NCBI GenBank assembly: GCA_022828595.1
Contig: JAKGHH010000003.1
Span: forward strand, 99,781,583-99,845,582
DNA: 64,000 nucleotides
DNA from: Nelumbo lutea
Taxonomy: Eukaryota > Streptophyta > Magnoliopsida > Proteales > Nelumbonaceae
Reading direction: 5' to 3'
A program made the position numbers and the translations under genes. The notes under the pieces were generated by a model. That model searched no databases and had not been told where the DNA came from. It worked only from the letters and a program-made list of their open reading frames with translations. This document shows positions 24,541-36,590 of the stretch, in pieces (positions within the stretch are counted from its first letter, which is position 1; each line of letters begins with the position of its first letter).

Positions 24541-24612
24541 ACAAAACATTATGTTTTATATGTAGTTGCATTGTATATATATTTAAATTTATACTCCTCC
24601 CAAACTTGGAAA

Positions 24613-25673
24613 GAATACAAATACAAATTTGAAAGTCTCCCTAGCCTAGAATTGATATAACCAAAACAGGAGAAGACAGAAATGGATAGCAAGTCTAGGT
24701 GGTTATAAACATGCCAAAACTATTAAGGTATTAACATATGAAATAGAAAAGTTTCTGGATACATAGGCGCTTGGATCTCAGCAATAGTTGCTGATCAAGG
24801 GGAAAGACTCCATAGATGTGGCAAAGGCAAACTGCACACTGACTCATTTATGTCTCAACCATAAACGAGTTTACTAGGTACTTTCTTGTGAACTATTCAT
24901 ATGTGTCATTGTGTCCTAAGAAGATTACATCAGACATGTTGGATGTTGCTTCCTACCAAGCTCATTCTTATGAGGTAAAGAAGGGAGATGAATGGCTGAA
25001 TGTATTATGCCTAATCACAGAACCAGTTATGATTAAGTACTTTTTTGTTCCTAGATTTCTAACTGCAGGGATAAGATTGCATACATTCTGTCCCTCCCCA
25101 GACCCTACATTGGTGGGAGCCTCACACTTATAAAATAATGTTTTTTGATAGATATATTTATATTATAAATAATATTAGCAAAACAAATATTATTAATATG
25201 AAGGTTTGTCCATTAAATCAACTCCCAGTCCACAAATGGGTTCAAAATATAATTGAGAGAATCTTTGATATATGAAAGTTTTCCAATACCAAGTAAATTG
25301 AGCTTCTTCTTTATGTGCAAAAGATAAGCTTTAGGTTAATGTTTGCCTTTTATGAACTAGATACACAAGGGTGTTCTCATGTCATCATCAAAAGGCAATG
25401 CATATCAGTGATTCAGCATTCCAGAATGTCCTCTTTAAATTACAAACAAGTTCCCATCCTCTATTATCTACAATTTCTTAGAAGAGTTACCATGTGAAGT
25501 TGGATTAAACTTCACTATTCCTTTTTTTAAGGTTTTATTAATTTCGAGTGCTTCAGATGTGTTTATGTTTGTTTGCTTATGACTGAAGCCCCATGTATAA
25601 CTTTTGTCAAGGGGTAAGGTTTTTATGTACTTCCCTCCTTGGGCCTTTCTTTTTTTGCAAATTGTTCTATCAA
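24613..25673. other. Intergenic, no gene recognised
   Basis: A frame at 24888-25133 (81 residues) has non-AT-rich composition and could be a fragment of an older coding sequence or element, but matches no family recognised by eye. AT-rich sequence and a T-run near 25525 follow. Confidence 0.4.
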
Positions 25674-25915
25674 GGCCCTGTTCGTTTTTCGGTAAGTTAT
25701 AAATGCAGTTTATCTGGGTAAGTTTTTCCTGGGAAACACTTACTTAGGTAAGTGCATTTATCCATGCTCTTTTATTTCTCATGTAAATAAGGAAATGCCC
25801 ATTTTATCCATAAAAATCCATTATTAAAAAGGGCATTTTTGTCCCATTCAAGGGTTGACAACTTTCCCCCTATATGGGAAAGTTATTTACCCGTGATACC
25901 CCAGAAAATAAAGTT
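25674..25915. mobile_element. MITE family with GTAAGTTAT/AAGTTATTTAC ends
   Basis: GGCCCTGTTCGTTTTTCGGT then GTAAGTTATAAATGCAG at the left; GGGAAAGTTATTTACCCGTG at the right. The middle holds AAGGGCATTTTTGTCCCATT and CATAAAAATCCATTATTAAA. The same pieces occur in inverse order in 63785-64000 and, worn, in 15225-15475. Confidence 0.55.
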
Positions 25916-26164
25916 TTCCTGATCTCCACATAAATCTAAAAAAAAAAACATTAGGATTCTTGGTCAATGGAAGCCAAAATCCCATTGACCAACTTTTTCC
26001 AGTCTCAAAATCCGAAAAAAAAAACGCCCCAATGAGAACTTAATTCCCATTGACCAATTTTCTCTCTCTCAAAATCTAAGAAAAAAAAAACCCTTTAAAG
26101 AAAGTTATTCTTAGTTCCCATCTCATTCTTCATTTCAAATAAATGTATCATCAGAAGCCTTACT

Positions 26165-27230
26165 TTTTTTCAAAAAATGGTAAAATGATTGTATTAATGA
26201 TAGAATATAAAGGAGGGCAAGTAGCCCTTAGGCCTCAACCATGTTACAGCAAGTGAGCCAATAAATTTTTACACTCATCTCCTATACATCAAACTCAAAT
26301 ATAACAGAAGATCACTGATCATTAAGGTAACTTGTCGGCATTTCTCCAAGAATCCTTGAAATGCCAGCCCAACTCTTGAATTCCATTCCACCTAAAGAGG
26401 ACTATATTTGCCCTCAAATTCTGCTCCTTCCAAACTGTCCAACAAATAGCAAAAGGAAGGAGGGCTGCAAATAAGTCGGATTAGATCCAATTTGAGTCAG
26501 ATATCGATATGTTAAGAGGCAGATTCGGATATCCCTCCTGATCCTAACAAATCGGATTGGATAGGGGAAAAAACCCATCTATTAACTTAACAAATTGAAT
26601 TCGGATATTAGCTGATCTAATCCGATGTGACCCGATCGGATCCATTAATTATGAAATATATTATATTATTTATATATTATATATGTATATTCTATATATT
26701 ATTTATATAATTATATATTTTAGTATATTATTATATTATATAAATAATATATTATTTTTATTATTTATATTACATAATATAAATATAATTCTAATTGAAT
26801 CGAATTCAAATAAGATATCAGATAATACATTCAAATTCAAATCATGCTTTTGAAAATCCAACGGATCCCTTGTCAGATTCGGATCAATCGGATTTTCTTA
26901 ACGGATAGAATCGGATATGCCCTTACAGAATTAGATCCGATCCATTTGCAGCCCCAAAAGGAGGCAGTCCCATAGAAATAACCCTTTTTTTTTATGAAAA
27001 CAGTCACAGACCCAAGAGGAAAGCAGCTAACCAAAGAATGGTAGAGAGCTCAATAGAAGTGCCACCAACTTTGGTAGGTGAATGGACGGTGTAGTAGCAA
27101 GAGATGAGCAGACTGTTCTCTAAAAGCCAGTCCACACACAGTATCCAACTCCAAACCCCCCTCACCTTACATGATTAAAGGGAGAGTGACTTCTCCAAGT
27201 TTGGACTAAAAGACATACATGATAAAAGCT
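26165..27230 (-). pseudogene. LINE 3' fragment with zf-RVT-like tail, interrupted by a hAT MITE
   Basis: On the minus strand, once the element at 26459-26955 is left out, the frame runs ...LPPFAICWTVWKEQN then LRANIVLFRWNGIQELG and a stop. CW-x-x-WKE(R/Q)N is the typical end of the zf-RVT region of plant L1 LINEs. Upstream (27200-27030) pieces like AHLLLLHRPFT and WWHF fit the HLF-x-CPF signature. No reverse transcriptase core remains. A short T run at 26163-26170 could be the poly(A) end of the minus-strand LINE. Confidence 0.6.
26459..26955. mobile_element. hAT-like MITE inserted in the LINE fragment
   Basis: Starts GGAGGGCTGCAAATAAG and ends CCATTTGCAGCCCC, flanked by AAAAGGAA (26451-26458) and AAAAGGAG (26956-26963). 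GGATCNGAT/ATCCGAT motifs repeat through it, with an AT-rich core at 26650-26770. Its removal restores the LINE frame. Confidence 0.75.
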
Positions 27231-27738
27231 CTCTTAACTCCATATCCCTAAATTGAAAATTTTGATAAAGGAAAAAAAGTAAAAAACTACTTTGGTATTA
27301 TTACCCAAGGTGTATTATATATTTTGGGTGCCAATACCCCTTTTTAAGGTATTTAAAAAAAATCTTTTAAAAAATAGATAATATAAAATTAACCTTGTAA
27401 AAAAAACTGAAAAAAAAAATTATACATGGTTCAAAGTGTCGATAATCAATACATCCCTTTCAGCATATTAGGGTGTATAGATACTTTGAACAATGAATCC
27501 ATGTCCAATTAATATATCATAAAATCCATATAAGATCCTAATTTTATGTTTTCATTTCTTTATTCTTTATGGATTATGTCTTTTTTATTCTTGCTCAAGG
27601 CTTATGCCTCAAAACACCTTGAGGCTTACGCCTTGCCCCTATGAGACACAATCTCCTTGCCTCCATCTTTAGCCTTTTAAAACATTGATCTTAACAAAGC
27701 CCCCAACTAGTGAACAGGTTGATTTTAGCACTTTTCAC

Positions 27739-27759
27739 AAAAAAAAAAAAAAAAAAAAA
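27739..27759. repeat. poly(A) run
   Basis: About 20 A in a row. It could be a retroposon tail, but no SINE or LINE body is recognisable before it. Confidence 0.9.
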
Positions 27760-29260
27760 GCAAACACTCGAGAATTCTAAGATAGTCATGTATGATAGTT
27801 CTAGTTGAATAAATTCAGAAAACTAGGCTAAGATTTTTTAGGGTATTAATAAAAAGAATTCTATTGTCAACAACTTCCTTTTCTTTGTTTCTCTTTGCGA
27901 TACTGAACGCCTAAGGAGCAATTTCTGTATTGTTGGCTAGTAAGCTCCCCTAATTTTCATCTCATGAGAAGAAAATTTATATAATATGCTACATGAAAAG
28001 ACCATCCAATTTACACTGGCCAGAAATTTAAATCTAAATTTCTAGTGATCAAACCGACCAGATCAAGAAATATATATATTAAAACAATAAAGTCTAGAAT
28101 TTTTTTTTTTTTGAATTTTTTATTTTTTAAGCCATGTCATTTTTGAAACTACCAATTAGAACTCTACTTTCCCAAAAAAAATTCCTAAAATCTCTCTCTC
28201 TCTCACCCACGTTCCAATAACCTAAATAATATAATATCCTAAAATTTCTCCTCAACAACCTCCCCCATTATCCCCAACTTTCTCCTTAAGTTATCTCTAA
28301 TTTAGTAGAGAGTTTCTCTCATAAATTATCTATAATTAGTATTTATCTTCTCCCCCACTTTTTATCTTCTTCTATCTAAAGAAAGATTGAATTAAAAAAA
28401 ATTAAGAATTATTTAAATATTCTACCAAAATTATATAATAATTCTAAATTATTTACTAAAATAATTAAAATCAATTTAATAATATTCATATTATTAATAA
28501 TTATATATTTTACAAAATTCATTACGAAATTATGTACAAAGTAAAAACAATATAAATTATGATTTTCTGGATTATTCAATCCAAATGTTATTCAAATAAT
28601 AAAAACCTAACACTAAAAATAAAATATTATTTAAATATTTCAATAATTAAATATCTTAAATAACAAAATATTAAAATTAATATTTTAAATCAATTAATAC
28701 TATTTTTTAAATAGTTATTGAATAATTTTCAATTATAATAAATAGATTAAGATTTAAAATATTTAGTTAAATAAAGAAATATTGAACATAACTAGATTTT
28801 AAATAGTTAAAATAACAAAATTATGTATTAATCGTACTACAATTATATGGATTATTAAATTCAACAAGTAATTAATATTTTAAAATTCAAATAACGATAT
28901 TATTTCAATAAGTAAATGATATTGTAAATAACTAATTTCATTTATACCAATTTAATAATTCTAGAAAAAAACTTTTAAAAAAATATTTTTTGTTAATAAT
29001 AATTTGAAAAACTTAACCTTTATTTAGTATATATTTATATATACTAAAGTTAATATTTATTGTATTTCAGTAATTATTTATTGCTTTTTGTAATAAATAT
29101 ATTTTCAATAATTATGTATGAATCTATTTTTGTTTACTTATTTATTAGAAAATTTTCAATAATAATTGGAGTTTAATCTACTATTATTTATCTTTTTAAA
29201 TTTAATTTATTATTGTATTTTTGCTATAAATTTTTAATAATTATTGGTGATTAAACTATT
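27760..29260. other. Very AT-rich block without genes
   Basis: About 1.5 kb of almost pure A/T with no open frame of note and no repeat border seen; a CT-rich patch lies at 28190-28205. Confidence 0.6.
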
Positions 29261-29466
29261 GTTCACGGGTTGGTTCGATTCAGTTTTAGGCTGTTTGGCC
29301 AACCAAATCGACCTGGTCAGGTTGGGTGGTTGGTTACTTAGGTTATATCAGTTTGGGTCAATTTTTGGTTTGGTCAGTTGGTTCAAAATATTTAAACTTA
29401 AAAAATAAATAAATTTATAATATAAACTATTTTGTCCTAAGAAATATTGTAACTTTCCCACTTTCC

Positions 29467-30323
29467 CATATTAAAAAAATATATTTAAAATAGAAAATAT
29501 TAATATCTATCTATGGTCGGGTCATTCGATTTTAATCAGTTTACAAATGACCAAAGTGAAACTGATCCAACCCAGTCAGGATGGGAAATAGTTGAATGAA
29601 AACTGACTAAAAGTACTAGAATTGGCAACGGGGCGGGCGGGGATGAGGAGCCTCTCCCCATCCTCGTCCCCGCAAAATCCCATCCACGTCCCCGTCCTCG
29701 TCCTCGTCCCCCATCCCCGCTAACGGGTTAAAGTTATCCCCATCCCCGTCTCCACAGGGATCCCCACTCCCTGTTATTCTTTATAATATCAATCGTTATG
29801 TTTTTGTTTTTTATTTTATTAAAAGATAAAAATAAAATAATTAAAATTTACATTCCTATTAGAAAATATTCAAACATATTCAATCATATTTTTAGAAATA
29901 TTAACATATAGATATATGCGGACATATATACATATTAAATGTATGCGTATATACACATATATATTGCGGGGATCCCATGGGATAGTGATCAGGGTTCACG
30001 CGGGGTAGGGAGTGCTCTCCCCGTCACTATACCGTCCCTACAAACGGGGATGAAAATTTCCCCATCTTCGTCCCCACGGGGAAAAATCATCCCCATCTCC
30101 CCATAGGGATCAGGGAAATGGGGAAATTACCATCCATAAGTTTGATAAACAACCCTATCTAAAATTGATTATTGCTATTTTTGTATTATAAAAAATTATT
30201 AAAAGTACTATATAAAGTACAAATGATTATTAATTATTATATAAAACAATTCTATACTCTTACATGTTTCTATTATTTATCTTTAACTTAACAAATCCCG
30301 TACATCACACGAATCACCACTAA
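29467..30323 (+). mobile_element. Helitron-like element copy 2, split by a GC-rich insertion
   Basis: Both flanks of the inserted block match copy 1 (10540-10936): ATTTAAAATAGAAAATATTAA and GTACTAGA before it; AAGTTTGATAAACAACCCTA, TTTTTGTATTATAAAAAATT and TTCTATTATTTATCTTTAAC after it. The end has a worn hairpin (CCCGT...CACG) and CTAA at 30320-30323 followed by T. Confidence 0.55.
29621..30136. mobile_element. GC-rich non-autonomous insertion inside Helitron copy 2
   Basis: It begins ATTGGCAACGGGGCGGGCGG and ends GGGGAAATTACCATCC. Both halves repeat CCCCATCCCCGTC/GGGGATCCC motifs, around an AT core at 29775-29970. GGCAACGGGGCGGG-type termini are common in a plant MITE group of hAT type. 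The target duplication was not settled. Confidence 0.5.
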
Positions 30324-31212
30324 TTCTAAGTTATAATAAAGAATTTTGAGTGAACAATTATCAAAATTGGGGACTTGATTGTATATGGCGTGCTGAGATT
30401 CTCCCACTGTTAGTTTGTTACAATCAAGACAACCAAATCTATCGAATAATAACACTAGTACTTGGTTCACCTATAACAAAAAGCAAATACACCAGGATTT
30501 CTACAAACCTGATTACTGGTTTCCCTTCAAATCACTAAACCAAAGGATTCTTCTAGTGGTAGCCACCCCAGTCTTAGTAACTCTCCGATCATCGCAAATG
30601 CCGGGATCTGATTCATCGTGAATCCATCTTAGATCCTACGGATCTCTGAGCTTCGAGATTGTAAAATAAAATCATCAAGTATGGGAGAGAAATAAATATT
30701 CTTTGAGTTTGTTCGTTTCCTCTTAATTCTTATCTCTTAAGATGAATTTTTTAGCTTCAAGAGAAAAATGGTTATTTGTTTCCTTTTATCTATTATCACT
30801 TAAAGTGAAGTCATACTTTGTTTTCCAAAGATACCCCTAAAAACACAAATAAAACTCTCATATATGGGGTCAAAATGAATATTTGATACTTTTCGGAATT
30901 CAAAACAGCATTGAGAGCTCATAGGAAAGAAAAATTGACCAATACATACCTCTTAATGAAATTATTGCACTTTAAGATGTCATACTTTAGAAAAAAAGAA
31001 CAGGCAATAATAGTCTATTTCTTCTCTCGAATCTTGTGAATTGTTGTAAAAAGCTTCTCGTAGAGAGGTAAGGACGACCACGTAGAAGGCCAAGTGAGGA
31101 GAATGATGATGAAAACCACTCGAAACAAAACCCCAGCTGTCAAAGACACCATTGTTTCCTTCTCTTCTTCCTTTCCTTGCTACTGTGCTGCTCACGTGAT
31201 CACGTCCTCCTA
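30324..31212. other. Intergenic, no gene recognised
   Basis: Short frames at 30350-30621 and 31243-30980 have no recognisable similarity. No repeat borders seen. Confidence 0.45.
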
Positions 31213-31220
31213 AACTGGAT

Positions 31221-31607
31221 TGGACCTGTTCATGGCAAGTCAAGCCGGGTTTGGGCCAAACTTTGCCTCGGACTTAATATAAAGCCCAAAGCCCAGTCTC
31301 GAGCCCCAAGTCTAATTTGGATAGATATTTTATATTATATTAATTATACATAATATATAATATTTTTTTACTACTAATTTAATTGTTATATATTATTGAT
31401 TTAATATATTTTTTATTATATGTAATATTGTCAGATCGAGCTCCAACTCGAGCTAGACTTATTTGAAAAAGCCCAACCCCAATTTTAAAATAAGCACGTT
31501 AGATGTCTAAAGCTCAAGTCCATAGACTTAAAACTTTATCCAAACCCGATTTAGAATGGGCCCAGATGAATCAATCCGTCAGACTACCAGGCCCATGAAT
31601 AAGTCCA
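31221..31607. mobile_element. hAT-like MITE
   Basis: TGGACCTGTTCATGG at the left and CCCATGAATAAGTCCA at the right, flanked by AACTGGAT (31213-31220) and AACTAGAG (31608-31615), 6 of 8. GGGCCAAACTTTGCC/AAGCCCA subterminal motifs and an AT-rich core, similar in design to 18001-18287. Confidence 0.65.
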
Positions 31608-31615
31608 AACTAGAG

Positions 31616-32770
31616 AGCAGAAGTTGTCCTGTAGCAATTTCATTGACTATGGGCTAATAGCCTATTAACTCAGTTGTGGGTCTTGTGATCTGTATTACTT
31701 TGTGCTGTGTCAGCACTTTTTGAATATTGATACGGAAGGCATACAGATATGTGGGCCTTTGGTTCAGTTAGGCTCAGATTGGGTTTGGGTTAGCTGATTT
31801 CTTTACTACTTACTGTACCGCCAAAAAGGATAAATTACCACAAGGGATTTGACCAATCAATCCCATAGATTTTAATAAATAGCATCTGATTAGTTACCAC
31901 TTTTATATATGAGTTTATATTTTTCTTAGCCCTAATCCTAACTTAACTTTCATTTTCCGAGTTTGGGCTAACCCGGTCCAAGATGCATCTGCATCTGTGA
32001 CGTTCAATCAGAAATGAAAAAGTTGAAGTTCTGTTTGGACATAATTTTACTTTTGAGCTTTGGGCTGTGATAAATAAAATTAAGCTAAAAAAATTGTTTT
32101 GAGCATTTGATAAGAATTATTTTTAAAAACACTATTTATATACTATTTAAGTCCCAAATCACAAAGCCTAAAATTGGGATTTTGTGCTTTTGGATTTTAA
32201 AAGCACAAATCAGCTTATCTAGACACAAGGTAAATTTTATTTGAGCATGATTTGCATGAACTCTTATTTAGCCTCTTTAATACATGTATTACAAAACATT
32301 TATATCTAAGGGAGTATATGGGATTTAAACAGTTTTTTTTTCTTTTTATTCTTTTTCTAACTATTATCCGTTAGGCAGTTGAACAAGTGATGCACTGATC
32401 CAAACAGCTAATTAGTTTCCGGATTTTTGACAGTTTTGGTTGCCTCATCAGACAAAGCATATGGCTTAATTGTTGAAAGTGCAACTAATCAGATTTACGT
32501 AGATTTGATATAATATATAACTAGAGAATGACCCCCTATTAAGTATGAGGCTAGTATTTTTTGATAATTTATATTTTGTTTAAGCAAACAATGTCTAACT
32601 TTTTGTTATTATTTCTTTATTTAAAAAAAAAAATATTTGTATTGTAATATTTAGTTAATTAATTATTATTGTTATTATTAAATATTTAATTAATGATATT
32701 ATTATCACAAAAGTTATTATAATTAAAATCTTTACTATAAAAATTTAAAGATCAGTCAAAATGTAATATT
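31616..32770. other. Intergenic, one element fragment
   Basis: The stretch 31925-31995 (CCCTAATCCTAACTTAACTTT, then GGGCTAACCCGGTCCAAG) resembles the right end of the hAT-like element at 18293-19018. Otherwise no gene or border seen. Confidence 0.45.
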
Positions 32771-32775
32771 TGCTT

Positions 32776-33300
32776 TGATGTAGGGTGGCCCAGCCCAACC
32801 CATTCTGGGCTGGGAGGCCCAGCCCACGAATACTAGAACCAGGGATGCAACTAGCCACCAGAGGCTACCCTACACCCCTCGTACGGAGCCAATTGCGGAG
32901 TGCCCACGCGTCCCCGTAGATCTCGCTGACTACCCTCGTACGACTCCCATCTCAGGCGTTCATCTCCACCAACCTCCAGGCGCCTCAAGTATAAATAGGG
33001 GGTACCCCCCAGGTGAGGGATCCTGATCCTGAAATCTGACCCTACCACAGAATTTGAGTGGCCTTACTTTGGGAACTTAGTATCTAGGAGTAGCCTCCTT
33101 GGAGTCATCGTCTGTACTTAATTCCCCTCTTTGTATCCTCGTATTGACTTGACCGTTGGAGTCTTCACCTTGGGTTCTCACCCGAGGCCTCTAACATCCT
33201 CTGTCTTGTAGCACCTCAGCTACCAGCCCTCAACTTCACCGGAGCTCGGCATACAAATAGCCTCGGCCTCTAGTCTTCAGCCGCAACACTTTGTCCCCAA
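32776..33300 (+). repeat. Left LTR of the 32776 element, 3' end deleted
   Basis: About 525 bp, collinear with the right LTR up to ACTTTGTCCCCAAA, where it passes into pol sequence. The final 60-90 bp of the LTR and the primer-binding site are missing. The promoter motif CCTCAAGTATAAATAGGG lies at about 32973-32990. Confidence 0.85.
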
Positions 33301-33457
33301 ACCTGGAGTGGGAAATATGGGCCCCAACTGGGAAGGCCCCTACAAGATTAAGCAAGTCATCGACCCTAACACCTTTCACCTGGAGCATCTAGATGGAAGA
33401 CCTGTCCCTTGGATATGGAACTTGGAGAATCTCCGGATGTATTATAAGTATTTGTAA
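33294..33457 (+). pseudogene. 3' remnant of pol (integrase C-terminal tail)
   Basis: It encodes GVGNMGPNWEGPYKIKQVI...PVPWIWNLENLRMYYKYL and a TAA stop at 33455-33457. The same tail in the 40153 element reads GVGKFGPNWEGPYKVKGVL...VPRTWNIVNLRRYYL. Only about 50 residues remain, joined straight onto LTR sequence. Confidence 0.85.
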
Positions 33458-34394
33458 TGTCTTTTTGGAGTAATTGAATGAATGAAGCAAAGTTCCCCTT
33501 CGGCTCGATGCTCAATGTGTATACCTACTAAGTTCTTACAACTCTTCGGCTTCGTGACTAGCAAGGGCGCATGGCCTCCCCAGAGGACTGTGCCCTCTTA
33601 CCAGACCAACGCTAAGACTTAAACAGCTAAGTAGCGAATACTCGAGTCAAGCGATGAGTCAGAATATGCCAAGGCGGCCGAGAACTTATGTCCCTTAGCG
33701 CCCCACCTCAGCGACGGCTAGCCTCTTGGACTTTTTCACTTAGCGCTATTAGCAAAGGATGACAATGCCCTCTGAATGATAAACAAGACCTTGTCAAAAG
33801 GAACACATGGGGAGACGGGAGCTAGGCGAGCCTTAGCTCTACTTCGGCCTCGCCGAAGCCAACACTTTGGGAAATGGGAGCCAAGCGAGCCTCGGCTTTG
33901 CCTTGGCCCCGCCCACAACTAGACGGGTCAGCTTACCTTTGCCTAAATACCCATGGGAGGAAGAAAGCCAACCAAGCTCCCGCTTCGCCTCGGCCTTCTC
34001 CCCCCATCGCAAGACACCTCGGCCTCGCCTAAGTGAACACTTAGAGGGAAGTTAAGCCAGGCAAGCCACAATTCAATTGTATGGCTCTGCCTCGACTGCC
34101 CTCTGCCACACACCTAGGTTACGCGTGTAACAAGCCAAAGCGAGGAGAACTATTTCACGTTGTGAAGTTTCTACTTGGGGGAGAGGGGAAGGGCCCCTCG
34201 GTGAAAAACTAAGATAACAAAGCAAACAAAAGAAAAAAGAACACAACAAAAAGCAGAAAACAAGTACTCGAGAGGAGATTCAAAAAATGCCACCGATTTC
34301 CATTATATTCAAAACATGGGCTCTACAAAAACTCATTCATGGCCTTCAAGGCCGAACACATGTACAGTATCAAAAAGAAAACAAAAACCTAGGC
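33458..34394 (+). other. Non-coding spacer of the 32776 element
   Basis: Sequence between pol and the antisense ORF, rich in CTCGGC/CCTCGCC motifs. Short frames on both strands look accidental. Confidence 0.5.
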
Positions 34395-36590
34395 TAGGCC
34401 TCGGGAGAGTCGAGGATCACCTTCAAAGATTCGGTGCCAAAGTCAGGCAGAGCCACCGCGAGTGCTTTCTTTGTATCCTCAATCCCGTCCAAGTAAGCCC
34501 GGAAGGCGAGATCGGCCAACTCCTCGGCCTGCTTCTCGGCCCATTGGGCCCTCTTCTCAGCGTCGGCAGCCTTCTGCTTGGCCTTCCTCTCTGCCTCGGC
34601 AACTCACTTCTTTGCCTCGGTAGCGTCCCCCTCGGCCTGGTTGAGGCGCCGTTCAGCCTCGAAGAGAAGGCTTCCGATGTGGGCCCTCTCCATCTACTCC
34701 TTGGAGAGGCTCTCCTGCTCTTGAGCCTCCATCTAGAACTTCTGCTTGTCGATGAGGCTTTGCCAGGACTTGTGGTACTTCTCTTTGGTGGCAACAGTAG
34801 CTTGCTGGAGCTCCCCCTTCTCCTCCTCCAGCTTGTCCATTTGGGCCCAGGTCAACTTCAACTGATCCACAAGGCCAACAAAGTGGAGGTAGACCTGCAG
34901 TGAAGGAATAGTTAGTATTCCATAGAAAAGCAAGTAACCGTGAAGAAAAAGGGACAAATGTTACCTCGGCCAAGCTTCCTAGACCCTGGGTGTAGACCTT
35001 CTCGGGAGCGCCCCCCCAGCATTTGAAAGCAATCCCTCGAGAGGACCCCACTCACTAGGGCCTGACCAACCCTCTCCACGCAGATGGATTCCCCTTTACA
35101 AACGTTCCACTGGGGACGAAAGATTTGGTTGGACCACTCAGTGAGCACCTCTAGGGGTGTAGGGTTAGAAAACAACCCCATCTGTTCTTTATGGGACCCC
35201 CTCTGGGCATCCCCTGCTGATTTCCTAGTGCGGGCCACCTTCTGCGGCGACTAATCCCCCACGATATCTTATGCCAACCTCTTTTTCCCCGCCTCAGTCT
35301 CCTGGGTGGGCTTCCTCGACCCGTTGGTTGGCTTCAGCGGCACCTGTTGCTCCCACCTCGGTTAGCCCTCCTCGATGGGCCTTTTCCCCTTAGCAGGGAC
35401 CTGTGAAGTTGCTCCCTTCGTGGGCGCTACTGGAGTAGTCCCTTTGGCAAGGACCTATGAGACTGTCCCATTAGTAGGGACTTGGTGATAGGACCCCCCC
35501 TTCGCAAGGGTAGGGACCTCCTTTGGCATTGTTTCCCCATCAGAAGGTCACTGAGGCATTTTCTCCCGCTCCTGCATTGTGCGAGCACATTCTATCACAG
35601 CCTTCTGGGTGTCCATCGGCACCTTTGCAAGAAAAATAAAGCTGTTAGTAATGTAGTGCAAAGAAGAGGATGAGGGAACGTGTTAAGGGACTACAAGGCC
35701 TCTCCTACCAAGGGGAGCAGGGCTGAGCCCCACAAAGACTAGTGGGACCTCCTCCTCCACCAAAGGCTAGGCTCGGACTCTTCCTAGGTCGAGCAACCGT
35801 GCAAGATCATCATTCTCCTCACTCCTGAGTAGAGGGACACTCCTCTCCGCAGCCTGGTTAACCTCTCCGACCTAAAGGACTAGCCCTCGGGACAGGACAA
35901 AAAGAAAAGTTTACCCTTCCAATTATGCACAGAAGAGGGGTTTTCTATTAGGTTGGTCCTATGGGGTTGAAGGTAATACATGTCATCTTTGGAAGAGTGT
36001 TTCCTCGGCACAAATAGCACTAGGAAGAGCTTCGGTGTTAGTTCCACCCCGTGGAACCAAGCCACCACCAGCATCGCCATTATGGTCCTAACGGTGTTGG
36101 GCACCAACTAGCTAAGGGTGATCCCACATGCCCTAAACAATTCAGAGAACCGCGGATAAAGGGGGAATCGAAGACCGAACTGAAGAAAGTGTTGGTAAAT
36201 GTAGATCTCCCCCTCCTTAGGAGTCCACGGCCAGTCACCCACCTTGGGTACCCTCATACCATAGGACGAAGGGATGAAGTACTGCCTCACCAGAGCCTTG
36301 ATTTGATCCCCATCCAGAGAATTCTCAAATCCTAGGTGTAGGATATCGGTCTCGGCTACTGCCTGGGCAGCCCTCATCCCGAAAATAGGGTCTAGGGTCT
36401 CCTCCCCCTCGGCTTGGGAGGACCCCTCGGCCTCCCTCGGCGTCACAGGCGTGGCGCTCTCGTAGGGAGGGTCATCTCCTCGACGGCTGCCTTTGGCACC
36501 CTTGGTGGCTACCCTCTCCCGAAGCACCTTCCCTCCGACTCATTCGGAAGATCATAGCACTCAGGTCCATAATTTGAGAAATACATCGTT
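34395..36590 (-). pseudogene. Antisense ORF (aORF) of the 32776 Tat element, with probable introns
   Basis: Extra antisense ORFs downstream of pol are known from Tat-lineage elements; their function is unknown. Here the minus strand gives a start region near 36590 (MYFSNYGPECYDLPNESEG), an acidic/Ser-rich N-terminal part, then FLQFGLRFPLYPRFSELF (about 36200-36130) followed by an in-frame TAG and LVPNTVRTI. It ends in a long coiled coil (MDKLEEEKGELQQATV, then EAERRLNQAEGDATEAKK) and a stop near 34395. Two intron-like interruptions fit GT-AG: about 35711-35636 (acceptor TTTTTCTTGCAAAG) and 34964-34894 (donor GAG/GTAACA, a perfect TACTAAC branch motif, acceptor TTCACTGCAG). At least one frameshift (near 36530) and several stops mark it as a pseudogene. 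Confidence 0.6.

Noticed and set aside
34316..34903. 195-codon plus-strand frame rich in Leu
   Set aside because: It is the complement of the coiled-coil end of the antisense ORF.
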